Positions 36,801-45,584 of a stretch of 64,000 nt of DNA are shown piece after piece. The stretch lies in contig NZ_CP089414.1 of the NCBI RefSeq assembly GCF_022394535.1, positions 5,084,001 to 5,148,000 on the forward strand, written 5' to 3'. The notes beneath the pieces are model-generated. The model was not told the DNA's origin, did no database searches, and saw only the letters and a list, made by a program, of their open reading frames with translations. How positions within the stretch are numbered: the first letter of the stretch is position 1; every line of letters starts with the position of its first letter. The position numbers were made by a program, and so were the translations under genes. Source of the DNA: Dyella terrae (GTDB taxonomy: Bacteria > Pseudomonadota > Gammaproteobacteria > Xanthomonadales > Rhodanobacteraceae).

Positions 36801-37666
36801 TGAGCACGGCAGCCTATGGCGGCGACCTCGATGGAAACGTGTGGAGTTTCGACCTGACCGATGCGAGCAGTGCGGGTACGTTGTTGTTCACCGCAACGTC
36901 GGATACGGCGGGCAAAGCCCCTCAACCCATTACTGCGGGCATGCTCATGGGCAAAAGCTCGGCGGGCGATCTGTGGCTGTTTTTCGGTACGGGCAAGTAC
37001 CTCACCTTGTCGGACCTGACGGATACGAGCACGCAGAGCTGGTATGGCCTGATCATTGCCAAGGGTACCAACAGCAGCAGCACGCCCATCACCGACCAGA
37101 CCACCAAGACACGCGCAAAACTGGTGCAGCGGGCGATCACGTCAGAAACGTCGGCGACCGTCGACACGTCCGGCAACCTCTCCAAATCCGGTGGTCGTAC
37201 CGTTACCACCACGGACGAGGCCAAGTCGATGACGGGACTTTCGGGCTGGTATATGGACCTGTTGCAGCCCGTCACTGGTGGAACGACCAAGGCGCAGGGG
37301 GAGCGCATGGTCACGCCCAACCAGTTCCAAGGCAGTTACCTGCTGGGCACCACGCGCATCCCCAACTCTGACGATCCGTGCAATCCCGCGGGCACAGGCT
37401 GGGTCATGGCGGTGGATCCCTTCACCGGTACCAACCCGCAGACGAGCTTCTTCGACCTGAACCATGACGGCAAGGTGGACTCCTCTGACTATGTCAACGG
37501 TAAGCCTTCCGCTGGTATCGGCTTCAACTCGCTGCCTAACAACCCGATCTTTGTGGGCAGCTCCATGCTCATGAGTTTCGACAACGGCTCCAACGCCAGC
37601 ATCCAGACCTCGGGTGGCGGCAACAATCTCACCCGTATTTCCTGGCGCGAGATGATCAATCAGTGA
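33869..37666 (+). CDS. pilY1: Pilus tip adhesin PilY1
   Basis: 1265 residues from a GTG at 33869. An in-frame ATG at 33932 gives a more usual signal peptide ending in APAQA. An N-terminal von Willebrand A-like region begins with ILLMLDDSGSMAWD (about residue 82), a MIDAS metal site. The C-terminal half is the PilY1 beta-propeller with an RGD in LRGDQTKEG and a dockerin-like calcium loop FDLNHDGKVDSSDY (near 1192). PilY1 is a calcium-dependent tip adhesin and mechanosensor needed for pilus extension. It overlaps the longest possible pilE start. Confidence 0.92.
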   Translation: MRIASRSASTPHAVATDRLSFMRMPFHSSQPLAKFLGRLAGTSAMVCALGVLSAPAQAAVTVDSSPLIQRPTVPPNILLMLDDSGSMAWDVMPDYGYLSDTSASGLASASVNGVYYNPQTTYTAPPMADGTYYPNASFTNTWVNGFNQPDGTVNLSRYDGSQDSSRSGYSSSSIAYIKSVSGSSNTYSPTMVCASGDTGPLTSGDNIGKCQKTSGKTITYYAPNVPTCDSGSTYTSKSKLCTQSPVSVFTYTVQSATNSSSYTRYYIASHAGDCSAAGLSNCSESAADQQNAANWFAYYHTRILMAKSGLMAAFSGLSEKYRVGFGSIDGGDSSKGNGNYANLPSSRYKYADGYNGGNNYIAQVTPFGDGSSSTDQKNAFWTWVSKATASGGTPLRQALTAAGKYYQQAQPWSAMSSDPPTTKGAELACRQSYTILTTDGFWNEKDTNFSTPGNADNTSMGTAITGPNQASYKYVAAAPYADGDSNTLADVAFTYWSTDLRPNSLNEVPTSDDDPAFWQHMVTFTMGLGFTPTGISPSGTTIEQVFNWANGTYKPTQSWINSFSWPTPKADSINNIADLAHAALNSRGGFYSATSPTSFSAGLADALKRATSRTGSAASLSSNSTQLQTGTVTYQATYTTSKWTGDLLAYDVNSTTGAIDTKSKWTASSKLPAAADRNIYTTADGTTSIAFKVGADGGLPKLSTAQLTALGASTTAQTDVINYLRGDQTKEGTTGAAFRKRESLIGDIVSSQPVYVGAPSANQFLGQTFTGTDTFSTYASDNASRAGRLYVASNDGYLHAFDINGAETFAYLPGAVIQYGGPNGIADLTNKSYGDSNTGSPLHQYFNDGELAISDVYTASGWKTVLVGTTGRGLARTVYALDVTDATKFKLLWERSANDGNSDGNSKYIGQMIGKPVIAQTAAGKWSVLMGNGYNSAAGKAALLQFALTDGSMTVYSTTDGTGLAAPAVWIGTATNGVSTAAYGGDLDGNVWSFDLTDASSAGTLLFTATSDTAGKAPQPITAGMLMGKSSAGDLWLFFGTGKYLTLSDLTDTSTQSWYGLIIAKGTNSSSTPITDQTTKTRAKLVQRAITSETSATVDTSGNLSKSGGRTVTTTDEAKSMTGLSGWYMDLLQPVTGGTTKAQGERMVTPNQFQGSYLLGTTRIPNSDDPCNPAGTGWVMAVDPFTGTNPQTSFFDLNHDGKVDSSDYVNGKPSAGIGFNSLPNNPIFVGSSMLMSFDNGSNASIQTSGGGNNLTRISWREMINQ

Positions 37667-37677
37667 AGGGGCAGCGT

Positions 37678-38184
37678 ATGACTAAGCAGGCTCGGGTCCG
37701 TACGCGCATGCGCGGACAGGGAACAGCGATGACATCTCGGGATGTGTCACTGTGGCACCACGCGGGATTCACCCTGATCGAGGTGATGATCGTGATGGCG
37801 ATCATCGCCATTCTCGCAGCGGTGGCTTTCCCCTCGTACCTCAAGCACGTGACCAAGGCCAATCGCGTGGCTGCAGAGGGATGTCTCTCGCAGTTGTCGA
37901 GCTATATGGAGCGGTACAACGCCACGTATTTGCGCTACGACAAGACGGGGAGCGACAAGTCCGCTACGGATGTAGCGTTGCCTAGTCTGGATTGTTCATC
38001 GAGCCAGCAGACCGGTCGGTTCTATAAGTATGCGTTCGATAGCACACCGACCCAGACCACATACAAGATCAATGCAGCACCTCAGGACGCGCAGAAGACG
38101 CGTGATGGCATGTGCGGCACGTTGAGCCTTGATCAGGCGGGAAATCGCACTACGAGTACGGGCCAGACATCCGATTGTTGGTAA
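37678..38184 (+). CDS. pilE: Minor pilin PilE
   Basis: A type IV prepilin with AGFTLIEVMIVMAIIAILAA and Glu+5, followed by the LSSYMERYNATYL helix and a C-terminal disulphide region (RDGMCGTLSLDQ...DCW). Both ATG 37678 (AAGGGG upstream, 35-residue leader) and ATG 37729 (AGGGA upstream, 13-residue leader) have ribosome binding sites; the shorter leader is more usual, so the start is uncertain. It closes the canonical six-gene operon. It is a minor pilin needed for pilus assembly, not the major pilin. Confidence 0.85.
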   Translation: MTKQARVRTRMRGQGTAMTSRDVSLWHHAGFTLIEVMIVMAIIAILAAVAFPSYLKHVTKANRVAAEGCLSQLSSYMERYNATYLRYDKTGSDKSATDVALPSLDCSSSQQTGRFYKYAFDSTPTQTTYKINAAPQDAQKTRDGMCGTLSLDQAGNRTTSTGQTSDCW

Positions 38185-38194
38185 GGGCGGCACC

Positions 38195-38254
38195 GCCGTC
38201 AGCTCATCAGGGCTGACGGCCGTCGCATCCGCCAGAACATCATGCTGGCGGATG
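38195..38254. terminator. Two tandem perfect hairpins between pilE and the second pilW
   Basis: GCCGTCAGC and GCTGACGGC (38195-38220) form 9 pairs. CATCCGCCAG and CTGGCGGATG (38226-38254) form 10 pairs. Neither has a T-run. They lie 11 bases after pilE and may attenuate transcription into the second pilWX pair or protect the upstream mRNA. Confidence 0.5.
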
Positions 38255-38347
38255 GGTAAGGGATAGCGCACACAACAACGCGTTCTGCACCCTGCGTTGA
38301 TCGGGGCGCCGCGCGCTATACGGCCTTCGCCAAGGCATGGAGTATCG

Positions 38348-39370
38348 GTGGCTTCGCCATCTGTCTCCGGAGCCATCGTGTCGTCGTGTTCGCTAGCGCG
38401 CCCATCGCGATATGCCGGGCGGCGAGGCTTCAGTCTCGTCGAGCTCATGGTCGCCATGCTGATCGGGGCGATCGTCGTCGTGGGCGTCAGCAGCGTTTTC
38501 CTGGCATCTCAGCATATTGCCCGCACCACGCATGCCTTGGCCGATGTGCAAGACAGCTCGCGCATGGCCTTCGAACTGCTGGCGCGGGATATCCGCAATG
38601 CTGGCGCTACGGGATGTGGCAACCGACGCGTCGCCAATGTACTGGCCATCGGGCCAGACAATGGCGGCGTTATCTGGTGGGGTGATTGGCGCCGCGCCAT
38701 CCTTGGGTTTGATGGCAATGATCCGGATACCCCCGTAGGCAAGGCCGCAGGCGACCGTGTGGCGGGCAAGCCGTCGCTGCAACTGCTGGGCAGCAAAGAC
38801 ACGAGCTATAGCGTTGCCTCACACGATGAGGCCCGGGCGACGCTCACTCTGCGTGAGGCGAGTGCGGACCTCTCCACTGGCGAGGTGTTCATCGTGTGCG
38901 ATTACGATCACGCGGCGATCTTCAAATCCAGCAGTGTCAGCGGGCGCACCGTGATGCATGCCAAAGGCGACGGCAACTGCTCGGCCGGCCTCGGTTATCC
39001 CGCATCGTGCGAGTCACCCAACAGGTATGTCTTCGGCCCTAACGCCATGCTGGCACCTGTCTACGTCTCGGATTGGTACCTCGGCATCAATCCGGATAAG
39101 GGACTGTCGCTTTATCGCCTGGGGCTGGAGGGCGGCACGCTCAAACGTCAGGAGATGGTGCGAGGCGTGACGGATCTGCAATTGGCGTATCAGCAGCGCG
39201 ACCATGCAGGGCCATTCAGCCGCGCAACCGAAGTGACCGATTGGGAAAACGTCATCGCGGTGCGTGTGACATTCACTCTGCAGAGCGCCGACCCACGAGC
39301 GGGCGTGAACAATGCACCCATCTCGCGCGAGTTCGGCATGACGGCCACGTTGCGCAATCGGGTGCAGTGA
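38348..39370 (+). CDS. Second PilW-like minor pilin
   Basis: A paralogue of PilW with 340 residues from a GTG at 38348, chosen because GGAG lies 5 bases upstream. Other in-frame starts are TTG 38297 and GTG 38378. The signal is RGFSLVELMVAMLIGAIVVV. FELLARDIRNAGATGCGNRR parallels the first copy at 32251 almost word for word, while the head has diverged. It is followed 1 base later by a second pilX. It may form an alternative tip complex or replace the first pair under other conditions. Confidence 0.85.
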   Translation: MASPSVSGAIVSSCSLARPSRYAGRRGFSLVELMVAMLIGAIVVVGVSSVFLASQHIARTTHALADVQDSSRMAFELLARDIRNAGATGCGNRRVANVLAIGPDNGGVIWWGDWRRAILGFDGNDPDTPVGKAAGDRVAGKPSLQLLGSKDTSYSVASHDEARATLTLREASADLSTGEVFIVCDYDHAAIFKSSSVSGRTVMHAKGDGNCSAGLGYPASCESPNRYVFGPNAMLAPVYVSDWYLGINPDKGLSLYRLGLEGGTLKRQEMVRGVTDLQLAYQQRDHAGPFSRATEVTDWENVIAVRVTFTLQSADPRAGVNNAPISREFGMTATLRNRVQ

Positions 39371-39371
39371 G

Positions 39372-39923
39372 ATGGCTCGGCGACAAACGAGGGCGCGCGG
39401 CTTCGCGCTTGTGGCGGCTCTGCTACTGCTCGTCGTGCTCACCTTGGTCGCATTCGCGGGCCTGCGCGGCACGCTGCTGCAACAGAAGATGTCGGCGCAT
39501 CAGTATGATCGTCAGATCGCGTTCCAGCATGCGGAGGCAGCGCTACGCGTGGCGCAGTCACGTCTGATCAGCCATCCCGAAGAGATTGCGCGCAACTGTC
39601 AGAGCCAGACAGTGGCCTGCCTTGCCAGCCCGTTCAACGATCCCGGTCTGCCGAAGGGCAGTATCCATACCGTGGATGGCCGTGACTTCACCGTGTCGCA
39701 AGTGGCCCCTGGCCAGCCTCAGTACGTGATCGAGAACATGGGTGACTGGGTCGATCCGGAGCAGGGTGTGGCGGTGGAACAAAGCGCGAATGCCCGCAAC
39801 TACGGGAGCCACTCGGAGAGCTCACGACGGTATTACCGCATCACGGCGCGGAGTAGCGATCCGGCCATCACAGATGGACGCGTGCTGGTCATCTTGCAGG
39901 CCACGCTGGAGCAGCGCCGCTAG
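39372..39923 (+). CDS. Second PilX-like minor pilin
   Basis: A 183-residue paralogue of PilX: MARRQTRARG leader, then FALVAALLLLVVLTLVAFAG, and QQKMSAHQYDRQIAFQHAEA as in copy one. QPQYVIENMGDW is also shared. No pilY1 or pilE follows; instead the gene ends in a 4-base convergent overlap with recD. The pair pilW-pilX was therefore duplicated as a unit. Confidence 0.85.
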   Translation: MARRQTRARGFALVAALLLLVVLTLVAFAGLRGTLLQQKMSAHQYDRQIAFQHAEAALRVAQSRLISHPEEIARNCQSQTVACLASPFNDPGLPKGSIHTVDGRDFTVSQVAPGQPQYVIENMGDWVDPEQGVAVEQSANARNYGSHSESSRRYYRITARSSDPAITDGRVLVILQATLEQRR

Positions 39924-41929
39924 TCGCGGGCGCTGCTTGAGTTCTGGCGTGCGTCCGCTGATGACCAGCGCTGATACAGGCCGGAGTGGCGGTGCACGGG
40001 CTGCTCCACGGACTGTCGTACGATGGCGGCCGGGGTCAGCAGGCTGAACCAGCGCCGCGCGCGCGTGATGCCGGTATAGAGCAGTTCGCGCGTAAGCACG
40101 GCATTGGCCTCCGCAGGTAACACGAGTGCGGCGTGGTCGAACTCCGAGCCCTGCGACTTATGCACCGTCATCGCGTAGACGGTTTCCCGTTCGCTCAGGC
40201 GCGAGGGCAAGACGAAACGGATGCGCGACGCGTGGTCCGCCGCGTCGCCGGCGACTTCGAACGCCACGCGCAATTGCATCACACCCTGTTCGTCCGGCAC
40301 GCGCAGGGCGATGCCCACGTCACCGTTCATCAGTCCCAGGCTGTAGTCGTTGCGCGTGACCAGCACGGGGCGGCCTTCGTACCACTCGTGACTGCTGTCG
40401 ATCAATTGGGCTTGATGGAGAATGCCAGCGATCTGGCGGTTGAGTCCTTCCGCACCGAACGGGCCTTGTCGCAACGCGCACAGCAACTGGAAGCTGCCGA
40501 AGGCACGCAACACACCGCGGGCCCATGTGTCGAATACATCGGGCGTGGCTGCCACCGACGGGCGTTCGCGCCGCAACCATTCAATGTAGTGGCGATAGCC
40601 GTGCGGTTGTTCGCCATCGGCGCGCGGCAGAAAGCGCGACGCGCCGCCGTCGAGCACCAGGTCAGTGAGTGTGCGCGCATCGGCAGCGGCATCGACCCAG
40701 GCGATATCGGCGAGCCGTTTGGAAAGCAGTGCCTGCACCTGTGTTGCATCACCTTCGTTTACACGCTGCGCGAGCGTGCCGATGCCGCTGTCCGCGCCGA
40801 AGCGATGGCTGTGGCGAAGCATCGCGACATGCTGGTCCAGCGCGCGGGCGTCATCGCATACCCATGTATCGATACGATCGCCGGTGGTATCGCGCAGCCA
40901 TGCAGCGGTGGCCGCACTGTAATGGCCGGCTTCGGCGCGGCGACACAGGTCGCCAAGCACGGCACCAGCCTCCACCGATGACAATTGGTCTTTGTCGCCG
41001 AGCAGGATCAAGCGGGCGTTGTCGGGCAGCGCGGCCAGCACGGCGGACATCATCTCCAGGTCGATCATCGACGCTTCGTCGATGACCAGCACATCCAGGT
41101 GCAAGGGATGACTGGCGTCGTGACGGAAGCGCCGCGTATCCGGCCGCGCACCCAGCAAGCGGTGCAATGTATCCACCTGGCTGGGAATGCTGGCGCGCAC
41201 GTCGCTGTCGACGTCCAGTTGCGCGATCTGTGTGCTGATGGACGACTGTAGCCGCGCCGCTGCCTTGCCGGTCGGTGCGGCGAGGCGGATGCGCAAGGGG
41301 CGCGCGGTTTCTTTGCGATGCAGGGTCTGCAACAGGCCGAGCAGGCGCACCACCGTTGTCGTCTTGCCGGTACCCGGCCCACCGGTGATCACCGTGAAGG
41401 CGCCTCGCGCGGCAAGCGCGCACGCCACGCGTTGCCAGTCGGGCGCCTCGGAGGAAACGGCGGGGAACAATCGGGTGAGTTGTGCCGACAGTAGCGGTGA
41501 TGCCTCCCACGTGTTGGCCAGGCGCTGGCTGATCGCCTGCGCGACCCGTTGCTCGTGATTCCAGTACCGGCGCAAGTAAAGCCGGTCACCGTCGAGCACC
41601 AATGGCGAGGCGCTGCGCGCGGGATCATCAATCGCGGCCAGCAGCATGGATGAGAGCAGCGTTGACGGTGCGCGCGCGGCCTCGGTGAGCATCGCCTTCC
41701 AGTCGGAAGGCCAGCCACCGTCGTCCGCCAGGGATTCCCACGATGACAGGTCAAGGCAGAGATGGCCGTCTGCTTGCTGTCGGCTGACTAGCGCGCCGAG
41801 CAGGGGCAGGGCGGGCGGGGCGCTCGGATCCTGCGCATCGAGGAAACGCGCAAAGGCGACGTCCAACGGTCGCAGCCAGTTGCGCTCGATTGCCTGTTCC
41901 ATGGACGTGAGCCGGGATTCAGGCGACAT
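39920..41929 (-). CDS. recD: RecBCD subunit RecD, 5'-3' helicase
   Basis: 669 residues. An N-terminal domain (to about 150) is followed by Walker A VITGGPGTGKTTTVVRLL (near 185), Walker B LVIDEASMIDLEMM, GDKDQLSSVEAG and a C-terminal helicase core with TVHKSQGSEFDHAALVLP and LYTGITRARR. RecD drives the 5'-ended strand and regulates nuclease activity in exonuclease V. Its start overlaps the recB stop by 11 bases. It is last in the operon recC-recB-recD. Confidence 0.92.
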   Translation of the reverse strand: MSPESRLTSMEQAIERNWLRPLDVAFARFLDAQDPSAPPALPLLGALVSRQQADGHLCLDLSSWESLADDGGWPSDWKAMLTEAARAPSTLLSSMLLAAIDDPARSASPLVLDGDRLYLRRYWNHEQRVAQAISQRLANTWEASPLLSAQLTRLFPAVSSEAPDWQRVACALAARGAFTVITGGPGTGKTTTVVRLLGLLQTLHRKETARPLRIRLAAPTGKAAARLQSSISTQIAQLDVDSDVRASIPSQVDTLHRLLGARPDTRRFRHDASHPLHLDVLVIDEASMIDLEMMSAVLAALPDNARLILLGDKDQLSSVEAGAVLGDLCRRAEAGHYSAATAAWLRDTTGDRIDTWVCDDARALDQHVAMLRHSHRFGADSGIGTLAQRVNEGDATQVQALLSKRLADIAWVDAAADARTLTDLVLDGGASRFLPRADGEQPHGYRHYIEWLRRERPSVAATPDVFDTWARGVLRAFGSFQLLCALRQGPFGAEGLNRQIAGILHQAQLIDSSHEWYEGRPVLVTRNDYSLGLMNGDVGIALRVPDEQGVMQLRVAFEVAGDAADHASRIRFVLPSRLSERETVYAMTVHKSQGSEFDHAALVLPAEANAVLTRELLYTGITRARRWFSLLTPAAIVRQSVEQPVHRHSGLYQRWSSADARQNSSSARD

Positions 41930-44900
41930 GGGCGTGCTTTCCGGTGGCGAACAGGCGATCCATCGCTTCGATCAGCGCTTTGGGCAGGTGCTCGATATGT
42001 ACACCGTGCCCGGCCTCGTCCACACCACGCAGGTACAGGTAAGCCACGCCTCCCATATGCCGCTCGTAGTCGTAGCCGGGCAGGCGAGCGCGCAACTGCC
42101 GGTGCAGTGCCAGCGTGTACAGCGCGTACTGCAGGTCATAGCGCTCGCGCAGGATCGAATCGCGCATCGCTTCCGTCGTGTACGCGGTGGCGTCGTTGCC
42201 CAGCTTGTTGGATTTGTAGTCGATCACGTAGTAACGGCCCTGTTGCTCCACCACCAGATCGATGAAACCCTTGAGCAAGCCGTTGATACGCTCAGCGAGC
42301 AGCGGCAAGCGAGGGCGCGCATCCAGCGTATGCGTCGTCACCAGCCGATCGAGTGCCAGCGTGTCGACGTGCATCGCCTCAAACCAGAACTCCAGTTCGG
42401 CGTAGTGGCTGTCCATCTGTGCCAGCGATGCACGTGTGCCATCCGGCAGAGCGAGTGGCGTGCGCAGCAGCTCCGCCATCCATGCAGTGAGCATGGCGAT
42501 GTGCGATTGCCAGCCGCGCCGCTGGCAGCGCCGTGCAATTTCCTTCTCGAGCGCTGACGGGTCGTCAGCGGTCTGCGCAAAGCCTTCGTCGGCGGCCCAT
42601 TCCAGCAGGTCGTGCAGGAACGTGCCGGCTTCCGCACCGGCGTGGAAAGCGTGGATGCCTTGCGCCGGTGCTGCAATGACGTTGGGCAGCACGGGTTGTT
42701 CGGCGCTAGCCTCGATCAGTGTGTCCTGCGCTGCTGTTTCCGGCGCGGGGATGTGTATGTGCTCGACCTCGGCGTACTTCAGGCCGCTGTAGCTCGATAC
42801 GCGCCAGCGCTCCGTGGTCGGGCCCTCGTAGTTGCGCGCATCCCACAATGGTTTGATCTCGGACGGCGAGGCAGGCACGGGCTGGGTGGCTGGCATGTCC
42901 AGCAAACAGATGGTCATGTCGCTGCCGTCGCCACGCAAAGCGTCCAGTCGCGGCAGGAGCTCGGCGGGCTCGATCTTCGAGCCGCCTGACAACACATGAC
43001 CGAACGCCGATTTGTGCAGCGTCGATGCCTTGCCCTGTCCAGCGCGCGTGCAGGCCACGCCCAGCCAGCAGGCGTACTGCGCGCGGGTCAGGGCCACGTA
43101 GAGAAGGCGTAGGTCTTCCTGCAGGCGTTCACGGTCTGCGCGTGCGAGCGCAGCGTCGTCGGCGCGCAGGTCCATGCGCAGCTCGCCATCGTCGTCGTGC
43201 CAGGTAAAGCTGTCATCGGCTTTCAGTTCGCGCGCCGAACACACGAAAGGCAACAGCACCAGCGGATATTCCAGGCCCTTTGACTTGTGGATGGTCACCA
43301 CCTTGATCAGCGCCGCTTCGCTTTCCAGGCGGACGATTTGCTCGTCGGCGGTGTCGGAGTGCGGGTCGCTGGCGGTGGCTATCTGCGCGGCGAGGTAGCG
43401 GATCAAGGCGTGCTCGCCATCCAGCGTGGACGCGGCGTGCTGTAGCAGTTCGGCTAAATGCAGCAGGTTGGTCAGTGCGCGCTCGCCGTCGAGATGCGAC
43501 AGCAGTCGCCCGGGCAGGTCAAAGGCGTGTAGCAGGTCGTGCAGCATGGCGAGCACGCCGTGGCGTTGCCAAGTGGCGTGCAACAGGCGGAACCGGTCGC
43601 CGCAGGCTTCCCAATGGTGTTCGTCAAGGTTGAGACGATCGAGCTCGGCATCGCTCTGGCCCAGCGTTGGTGTGGCGAGCGCAGCGCGCATAGTGCGATC
43701 CGAGCCAGGCTCGGCGCAGGCGCGCAGCCAGCGCAGCAGGTCGGTGGCTTCCGGCGAGGCGTAGACCGAGTCGCGGTCGGAGAGATACACGCTCTTGAGA
43801 CCACGACGCTGCATTTCCTCGCGCACTTTCGCCGCTTCGGAGCCACGGCGTACAAGAATGGCGATGTCGCCCGGCTGCAACGGGCGCAGCGTGCTGTCCT
43901 CGCGCCGAAAACCGCAGCGTCCCTCCTGCGCGGCGGTGAGCAGATCGACTAGATAGGCGGCGGCGTGCTTCGCCATCAGGTCGGTGTAAGCGGTGCCGCT
44001 GATCGCGTCGTCGCCCGGCTGCACTGCCAGTTGCATCGGTGGTAGCGGCTGGCCGTCCAGTACCAGCTCGTCGCTACGGCCACGCGCGGCGACGGGGAAG
44101 AAGGGCAGCGCATCCTTGCCACGGCCGAAGTCGAATGCACCGTTCTCGTGCGTGTCGGCAAACGCGAATACACGATTGACGGCATCCACCAACGGCACAG
44201 TGGAGCGGTAGTTGGTGCCCAGTGTCCACATCGGTTGCCGCGCACTGGTGCGGGCACGCAGGTAGGTATGGATGTCCGCACCGCGAAAGCCGTAGATCGC
44301 CTGCTTGGGGTCACCGATTAGTAGCAGTCCGTTCGTATCGCGGTGGGCGTATATGCGATGGAAAATGCGCCACTGCAGCGGGTCGGTGTCCTGGAACTCG
44401 TCGATCAGCGCCATCGGATACTGCGTGGCGATGGTGTCGGCAAGGCGCTTGCCGGTATGCCCGTACAAGGCGCCGTCGAGGCGCTTGAGCATGTCGTCGA
44501 AGCCGAGCTGCGAACGGCGTTGCTTGGTTTCCTCAAGCTTCGCCGCGACCCAGCGGGTGGCATGCGCGAGTACGGGTGCGCGCCAGGGCGCGACCAGTCC
44601 GTGCGCTTCCACGCAGGTTTCGATGGCGTCGAAGGCGGGATGCTGCAGCGCTTCGGCGCTCTTGTTCTTTGCCGCTGCCAACGCGGTGCGCGTGTAGCGA
44701 GGCAAGGCGATGGATGCGTCCGCGCCATCGCTGGCCCAGGCGCGGAGCAGGGCGAGTTCGTCGATCACCTTCTCTTTGCGCATCTTGTTGCCGTTGAGCG
44801 CACCGGCTGCCAGCGCCTGCGCAAACAGGGCTTCGATGGCGTCGACGTCGTCCAGCCAGCGCTGTCGGGCTTGTGCCTCGGCGATGGCCGAAGCACCGAC

Positions 44901-45584
44901 ACGCTCGCGGAATTCATCGAGCGTCCGTTCGGCATCGGGCAGGGGGCGACCATCCAGTCGCAAGCTCTCCGGCGGTTGCCGCAGCAAGGGCTGCAGGTCG
45001 CTCTGCAGGTCGGCCGGTGTTTTCCACCAGCGCGAGATCAGTGCGGCGCCGTTGCGATCCAGCGGAAAGAAGTGGCAGCGCCAATAGTCGCGTACAACAT
45101 CGGCAAGCAGCGCGCTTTCGTCGGTGTCCGTGTCCTGCACGAACGGATGCCCGCTGTCGAACGCGTGCTGGCTCAGCATACGCTGGCACCAGGCATGGAT
45201 GGTGTGGATGGCCGACTCGTCCATCCATTGCGCGGCCAGGTCGAGTTGGCGCGCGGCGCGTGCGCGGCAGTCGTCATCGGGATAGACGTCGATCAGGCTG
45301 CGCAGGAATTCGTCCGCCTCGCGGCGCCCGCGGAACGCGTCCGCCGCTTCGCCCAGGCGCTCCCGGATACGTTCGCGCAACTCGGCCGTGGCTGCCTTGG
45401 TGAAGGTGAGCACGAGGATCTGCGAAGGCAGCAACGCCTTCCCTTGATGCGTGCCGTGACCAAGCACCAGTCGTAGATATAGCGCGGCAATGGTCCAGGT
45501 TTTACCCGTACCCGCGCTGGCTTCGATGAGCTGGATGCCTTGCAGCGGCAGTTGCAGGGGCTGGAGCGGTGCGGTCGCCGTCAT
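41919..45584 (-). CDS. recB: RecBCD subunit RecB, helicase-nuclease
   Basis: 1221 residues from the ATG at 45584, which overlaps the recC stop as ATGA. A longer open frame to 45680 lies within recC. Walker A IEASAGTGKTWTIAALYLRL is near residue 20, Walker B MALIDEFQDTDPLQWR near 395, and TIHKSKGLEYPLVLLP near 725. The C-terminal nuclease has GFIDLVVEQQGRYYVIDYKS with the metal-binding Asp and Lys near 1115-1130. RecB unwinds 3'-5' and cuts DNA during double-strand break repair and degradation of foreign DNA. Confidence 0.93.
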   Translation of the reverse strand: MTATAPLQPLQLPLQGIQLIEASAGTGKTWTIAALYLRLVLGHGTHQGKALLPSQILVLTFTKAATAELRERIRERLGEAADAFRGRREADEFLRSLIDVYPDDDCRARAARQLDLAAQWMDESAIHTIHAWCQRMLSQHAFDSGHPFVQDTDTDESALLADVVRDYWRCHFFPLDRNGAALISRWWKTPADLQSDLQPLLRQPPESLRLDGRPLPDAERTLDEFRERVGASAIAEAQARQRWLDDVDAIEALFAQALAAGALNGNKMRKEKVIDELALLRAWASDGADASIALPRYTRTALAAAKNKSAEALQHPAFDAIETCVEAHGLVAPWRAPVLAHATRWVAAKLEETKQRRSQLGFDDMLKRLDGALYGHTGKRLADTIATQYPMALIDEFQDTDPLQWRIFHRIYAHRDTNGLLLIGDPKQAIYGFRGADIHTYLRARTSARQPMWTLGTNYRSTVPLVDAVNRVFAFADTHENGAFDFGRGKDALPFFPVAARGRSDELVLDGQPLPPMQLAVQPGDDAISGTAYTDLMAKHAAAYLVDLLTAAQEGRCGFRREDSTLRPLQPGDIAILVRRGSEAAKVREEMQRRGLKSVYLSDRDSVYASPEATDLLRWLRACAEPGSDRTMRAALATPTLGQSDAELDRLNLDEHHWEACGDRFRLLHATWQRHGVLAMLHDLLHAFDLPGRLLSHLDGERALTNLLHLAELLQHAASTLDGEHALIRYLAAQIATASDPHSDTADEQIVRLESEAALIKVVTIHKSKGLEYPLVLLPFVCSARELKADDSFTWHDDDGELRMDLRADDAALARADRERLQEDLRLLYVALTRAQYACWLGVACTRAGQGKASTLHKSAFGHVLSGGSKIEPAELLPRLDALRGDGSDMTICLLDMPATQPVPASPSEIKPLWDARNYEGPTTERWRVSSYSGLKYAEVEHIHIPAPETAAQDTLIEASAEQPVLPNVIAAPAQGIHAFHAGAEAGTFLHDLLEWAADEGFAQTADDPSALEKEIARRCQRRGWQSHIAMLTAWMAELLRTPLALPDGTRASLAQMDSHYAELEFWFEAMHVDTLALDRLVTTHTLDARPRLPLLAERINGLLKGFIDLVVEQQGRYYVIDYKSNKLGNDATAYTTEAMRDSILRERYDLQYALYTLALHRQLRARLPGYDYERHMGGVAYLYLRGVDEAGHGVHIEHLPKALIEAMDRLFATGKHAHVA

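Noticed and set aside
44343..45476. 377-codon plus-strand frame antisense to recB
   Set aside because: It lies wholly within the catalytic part of recB and shows no protein family features.
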